40,182 nt of DNA from Bacteroidales bacterium (GTDB lineage Bacteria > Bacteroidota > Bacteroidia > Bacteroidales > Bacteroidaceae): contig SFKY01000015.1 of the NCBI GenBank assembly GCA_004554665.1, positions 1-40,182 on the forward strand. The letters are read 5' to 3'. Position numbers and translations under genes: made by a program. The notes under the pieces were generated by a model, which saw only the letters and a program-made list of their open reading frames with translations, was not told the DNA's origin and made no database searches. Positions 39,606 through 40,182 of this stretch are shown piece by piece. Positions within the stretch are counted from its first letter, which is position 1, and each line of letters starts with the position of its first letter.

Positions 39606-40182
39606 AATCTGTAGATTATAAGAAGCTACGCAAATATCCCAGGTATTACAGACTGGCCAGATGGATCTCCAAACATCCGGCATGGCTGCATCGCCTCTTC
39701 TCGTGGATAGGTCGCCATACAGGATGGCTCCGTAGGGGGATGGCATGGTTGTTCGGATGGTTGCGTTGGCTCCGTTACCTTAGCCCCAGTACTTATCTCA
39801 AGCGGTTAGACTGGTACATTGTCCGCAAGTTTATCGGCACCTACGTTTATTCTATCGTGTTGATTATCTCCTTGTCTATCGTTTTCGATGTCAACGAGAA
39901 TCTTGCCAAGTTTACACAGTTCCATGCGCCGTTGCATGCCATCGTCTTTGACTATTACGCGAACTTCATCCCGTATTTTTCCAACCTGTTCAGTCCGCTG
40001 TTTGTTTTCATCGCCGTCATATTCTTCACCTCCAAGTTGGCTGGCAATTCAGAGATCATTGCCATGTTGGCCTCTCGTGTATCCTTCAAGCGACTTCTGC
40101 GGCCCTACATGTTCTCCTGTGTGCTCATAGCCATGCTTTCTTATTACCTCAGTGCCTATGTCATTCCGCACGGCACCGTCAT
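39602..40182 (+). CDS. LptF/LptG-family permease, 3' end outside the window
   Basis: 193 codons are visible and the frame is still open. From residue 66 the family N-terminus LKRLDWYIVRKFIGTYVYS is clear, followed by a membrane helix to about 95, ENLAKFTQF, and a second pair of helices with FFTSKLAGNSEIIAMLASRVSFKRLLRPY, typical of LptF/LptG, which move lipopolysaccharide out of the inner membrane. LptF and LptG cannot be told apart here. Before the usual start is a 60-residue basic, Trp-rich extension with W at 21, 28, 35, 42, 49 and 56. The ATG overlaps the tgt stop (ATGA), which supports this start; no other ATG before the family N-terminus except M47. Confidence 0.85.
   Translation, partial: MKSVDYKKLRKYPRYYRLARWISKHPAWLHRLFSWIGRHTGWLRRGMAWLFGWLRWLRYLSPSTYLKRLDWYIVRKFIGTYVYSIVLIISLSIVFDVNENLAKFTQFHAPLHAIVFDYYANFIPYFSNLFSPLFVFIAVIFFTSKLAGNSEIIAMLASRVSFKRLLRPYMFSCVLIAMLSYYLSAYVIPHGTV
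39662..39787 (+). repeat. Six in-frame 7-codon units beginning W-[I/L]
   Basis: Units WISKHPA, WLHRLFS, WIGRHTG, WLRRGMA, WLFGWLR and WLRYLSP follow each other without a gap. Each starts with TGG and then an Ile or Leu codon. The DNA between the TGG codons is diverged, so the spacing is kept at protein level more than as a fresh DNA repeat. Confidence 0.75.

Overview
The window looks like chromosome of a Prevotella-like member of the Bacteroidales. Supporting points are TAnnTTTG minus-7 promoter boxes in front of many genes, few Shine-Dalgarno sites, an Oar-type TonB-dependent receptor, a bamD-rpoZ-DUF4293 cluster, a sphingolipid-type serine palmitoyltransferase, DUF4836 and DUF4468 proteins, and a secreted M6 peptidase with a type IX-like C-terminal tail. 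No prophage, transposase or CRISPR array is visible. Most genes are housekeeping genes.

Layout. 1-436: a metA fragment joined to the 3' end of a TolB-like propeller gene; the join is probably artificial. 659-2503: recQ (-). 2704-5782: AraC-type regulator, M49 peptidase and AlkD-like protein (+). 5859-9000: Fur-family regulator, purA, hisS (+). 9101-12293: outer-membrane barrel, M6 peptidase and EFR1-type flavodoxin/ferredoxin (-). 12405-13532: membrane-anchored pseudokinase (+). 13713-18899: five tightly packed minus-strand genes (DUF4468 coiled-coil protein, small membrane protein, putative porin, menA, HD protein). 18984-21017: uvrB (-), divergent from bamD-rpoZ-DUF4293 (21143-22829, +). 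23125-28352: nucleoside transporter, rsmE, DUF4836 lipoprotein, ABC ATPase and permease (+). 28473-31673: TonB-dependent receptor. 31781-32116: cupin. 32436-32615: two identical tRNA-Pro(UGG) genes (-). 32778-35151: divergent serine palmitoyltransferase and lipid kinase. 35169-35864: trmN6-like methyltransferase (-). 36013 to the end: lon, tgt and a truncated lptF/lptG gene, joined by ATGA overlaps.

The main unexplained signals are: (1) a dispersed intergenic palindrome family built on CTAAAnnTGGCATTTA, mostly at gene 3' ends and convergent junctions; (2) a protein with kinase fold motifs whose catalytic HRD aspartate is asparagine, followed by a transmembrane helix; (3) six tryptophans spaced exactly seven residues apart in an N-terminal extension of the LptF/G-like permease; (4) promoters of the EFR1 gene and uvrB placed so close to the start codon that the mRNAs should be leaderless; (5) a Tgt zinc site changed from C-C-C-H to D-C-D-H; (6) the chimeric join near base 140.
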